Position numbers and translations under genes: made by a program | Assembly (NCBI GenBank): GCA_946409545.1 | Contig: CAMJWT010000032.1 | Location: 1 to 7,256 of the forward strand | Direction of reading: 5' to 3' | DNA from: RUG12783 sp946409545 | Lineage (GTDB): Bacteria; Bacillota_I; Bacilli_A; RF39; UBA660 | Length of the DNA: 7,256 nucleotides | In this document: piece by piece, positions 6,052 to 7,256 of the stretch | Layout of the letters: every line of letters starts with the position of its first letter | Position numbering within the stretch: the first letter of the stretch is position 1 | Notes under the pieces: model-generated | What the model saw: only the letters and a program-made list of their open reading frames with translations | Database searches by the model: none | What the model was told of the DNA's origin: nothing

Positions 6052-6080
6052 TTGTAGAATAATTAAAATAGAATTATAAT
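6052..6080 (+). promoter_or_regulatory. Promoter of dxs
   Basis: TTGTAG (6052-6057), with the TTG of the consensus intact, is separated by 17 bp from a perfect TATAAT (6075-6080). The predicted start is near 6087, giving a leader of about 19 nt. That leaves no room for a riboswitch. The ribosome site GAGGG (6093-6097) is 8 nt from the ATG. Confidence 0.6.
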
Positions 6081-6101
6081 ATCCTTATTGCTGAGGGATA
6101 T
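6079..6101. repeat. Palindrome spanning the dxs -10 end and ribosome site
   Basis: ATATCC (6079-6084) is the reverse complement of GGATAT (6096-6101), separated by 11 bases. The left arm overlaps the last two bases of the -10 and the right arm overlaps GAGGG. The left arm lies upstream of the predicted transcription start, so it would act as a DNA operator rather than an mRNA hairpin. Short arms make this speculative. Confidence 0.25.
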
Positions 6102-6105
6102 ATAT

Positions 6106-7256
6106 ATGAAAATAAATGAATTAGAAAGTCCAAAAGCCCTTAAGAAATTAAAAATACAAGAACTAGAAGAACTAAGTGAATCAATACGAGAAGAAATATT
6201 AAAAAGTGTATCAACTTGTGGTGGTCACTTATCTAGTAATCTAGGTATTGTTGAATTAACTTTATCAATTTATAAAAATTTTAATCCACCTAAAGATAAA
6301 ATTATTTTTGATGTAGGACATCAAAGTTATACCCAAAAAATGATAACAGGAAGATTAAAAGATTTTAATAAATTAAGAAAATATAAAGGATTAAGTGGCT
6401 TTCAAAAACGTAATGAAAGTATTTATGATTGTTATGAAGCAGGTCATTCATCAACAAGTATTAGTGCAGCACTTGGTATGGCATATGCAAGAGATATTCA
6501 AAATAAAGATTATGAAGTAATTGCTATTATTGGTGATGGATCAATATCAAATGGACTTGCTTATGAAGCTATGAACCAACTAGGTGAGCTTCAAACAAAA
6601 GTAATTGTTATTTTAAATGATAATGAAATGAGTATTAATGAAAATATTGGAGCTATTCATAATTATTTAGATAAGATACGAAGTGGTCATGAATATCAAA
6701 ATGCTAAAGAAAGAACTAAAGGTTTCTTAAATCATATTCCTTTAATTGGAAAACCAATAAGAAGATTTATTGAAAACTCTAAAGAATCTTTAAAAAGTAT
6801 TTACCTAAAAAAGGGTTACTTTTTTGAAGAAATGGGATTTTCTTACTATGGACCTATTAACGGTCATGATTTTAAAGAACTTAATAAATATATGGAAATT
6901 GCTAAAAAAGAAAGAGGACCTGTATTATTACATGTTATTACAGAAAAAGGAAAAGGTTATGAAAAAGCTTTACTTGATCCTAGTAAATATCATGGAACAG
7001 GACCATTTGATTTAGCTAAAGGTGTTACTGAAAGCAAAGAAATATGGTCTAATGTAATATGTGATCATTTAATTAATCTTGCTAAAATTAATAAAAAATT
7101 AATGGTTATAACTCCTGCTATGGCTAGTGGTAGTAAATTAATACCATTTAAAGAAAAATATAAAAAAAGATTTATTGATGTTGGTATTGCAGAAGAACAT
7201 GCTCTTGTTCTTGCTAACGGCTTATCTCTTGAAGGAATGATTCCTTTTGTATCAAT
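6106..7256 (+). CDS. dxs: 1-deoxy-D-xylulose-5-phosphate synthase (5' part, cut by window edge)
   Basis: The ThDP enzyme that condenses pyruvate with glyceraldehyde-3-phosphate, the first step of the MEP isoprenoid pathway. The frame is open from the ATG for 383 codons to the window edge; full-length Dxs is about 620-640 aa, so roughly 60% is present. Motifs: CGGHLSSNLG with H41, FDVGHQSY (68-75), GHSSTSIS (113-120), the ThDP/Mg motif GDG (143-145) to N173 in NDNEMSI, NGHD (252-255), HGTGPFD with H296, TPAM (336-339), and GIAEEH with the cofactor-activating E363. Spacings match E. coli Dxs (H49, D152, N181, H299, E370). Some usually conserved positions differ: TQK for VHK/PHK at 76-78, GDGSISNG for GDGALTGG, GFQKR for GFPKR and GIAEEH for GIAEQH. 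It is divergent from the der operon with its own promoter. The start is supported by GAGGG 8 nt upstream. Confidence 0.96.
   Translation, partial: MKINELESPKALKKLKIQELEELSESIREEILKSVSTCGGHLSSNLGIVELTLSIYKNFNPPKDKIIFDVGHQSYTQKMITGRLKDFNKLRKYKGLSGFQKRNESIYDCYEAGHSSTSISAALGMAYARDIQNKDYEVIAIIGDGSISNGLAYEAMNQLGELQTKVIVILNDNEMSINENIGAIHNYLDKIRSGHEYQNAKERTKGFLNHIPLIGKPIRRFIENSKESLKSIYLKKGYFFEEMGFSYYGPINGHDFKELNKYMEIAKKERGPVLLHVITEKGKGYEKALLDPSKYHGTGPFDLAKGVTESKEIWSNVICDHLINLAKINKKLMVITPAMASGSKLIPFKEKYKKRFIDVGIAEEHALVLANGLSLEGMIPFVS

Noticed and set aside
6079..6101. RNA hairpin hiding the dxs ribosome site
   Set aside because: The left arm overlaps the -10 element and would not be transcribed from the predicted start.
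5955..6105. TPP riboswitch ahead of the ThDP enzyme gene dxs
   Set aside because: The predicted leader is about 19 nt and I see no THI-box elements in the 151-bp intergenic region.
6824..7015. 63-aa plus-strand ORF
   Set aside because: It lies in another frame inside dxs, and the dxs frame carries conserved NGHD and HGTGPFD motifs here.

Overview
The window looks like a compact, AT-rich chromosomal segment of a low-GC Gram-positive bacterium (Bacillota/Bacilli), probably a gut-type lineage near the Erysipelotrichales, RF39 or Mollicutes branches. Lineage is inferred from extreme AT bias, strong GGAGG-type ribosome binding sites, Bacillus-like Der and Dxs, and a tmRNA tag ending in ALAFA. TGA is a stop here (end of the 70-aa gene), and the Trp codons I checked are TGG, so the Mollicutes UGA=Trp code is not in use.

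Layout, left to right. ssrA (tmRNA, minus strand, 51-390) has its own terminator and an extended -10 promoter. Next come two single-gene units, also on the minus strand: a zinc-dependent phospholipase C-like protein (429-1322) and an SDR oxidoreductase (1380-2132). A five-gene minus-strand operon then runs from der (start 5936) through a 70-aa unknown protein, a diacylglycerol-kinase-type lipid kinase and a stand-alone ClpA/ClpB-D1-like AAA+ ATPase to a four-helix membrane protein. It ends at a terminator at 2161-2195. Junctions inside it are 1-nt overlaps (twice), 14 nt and 2 nt. The divergent gene dxs starts at 6106 on the plus strand and runs off the right edge.

How the genes relate. Der (50S ribosome assembly) and tmRNA (ribosome rescue) are translation housekeeping. 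The lipid kinase and the phospholipase-like protein may act on membrane lipids. Dxs commits pyruvate and glyceraldehyde-3-phosphate to MEP-pathway isoprenoid synthesis. The AAA+ ATPase and its coupled membrane protein have no evident assigned role and are the least explained part of the window.

I see no mobile element, CRISPR array, tRNA, rRNA or defence system. The region is mostly ordinary housekeeping. Points worth a second look are the ALAFA degradation tag, the AAA+ module without a pore-loop aromatic residue, the 70-aa protein, terminators overlapping gene ends, a recurrent extended -10 motif and the dyads in the der/dxs intergenic region.
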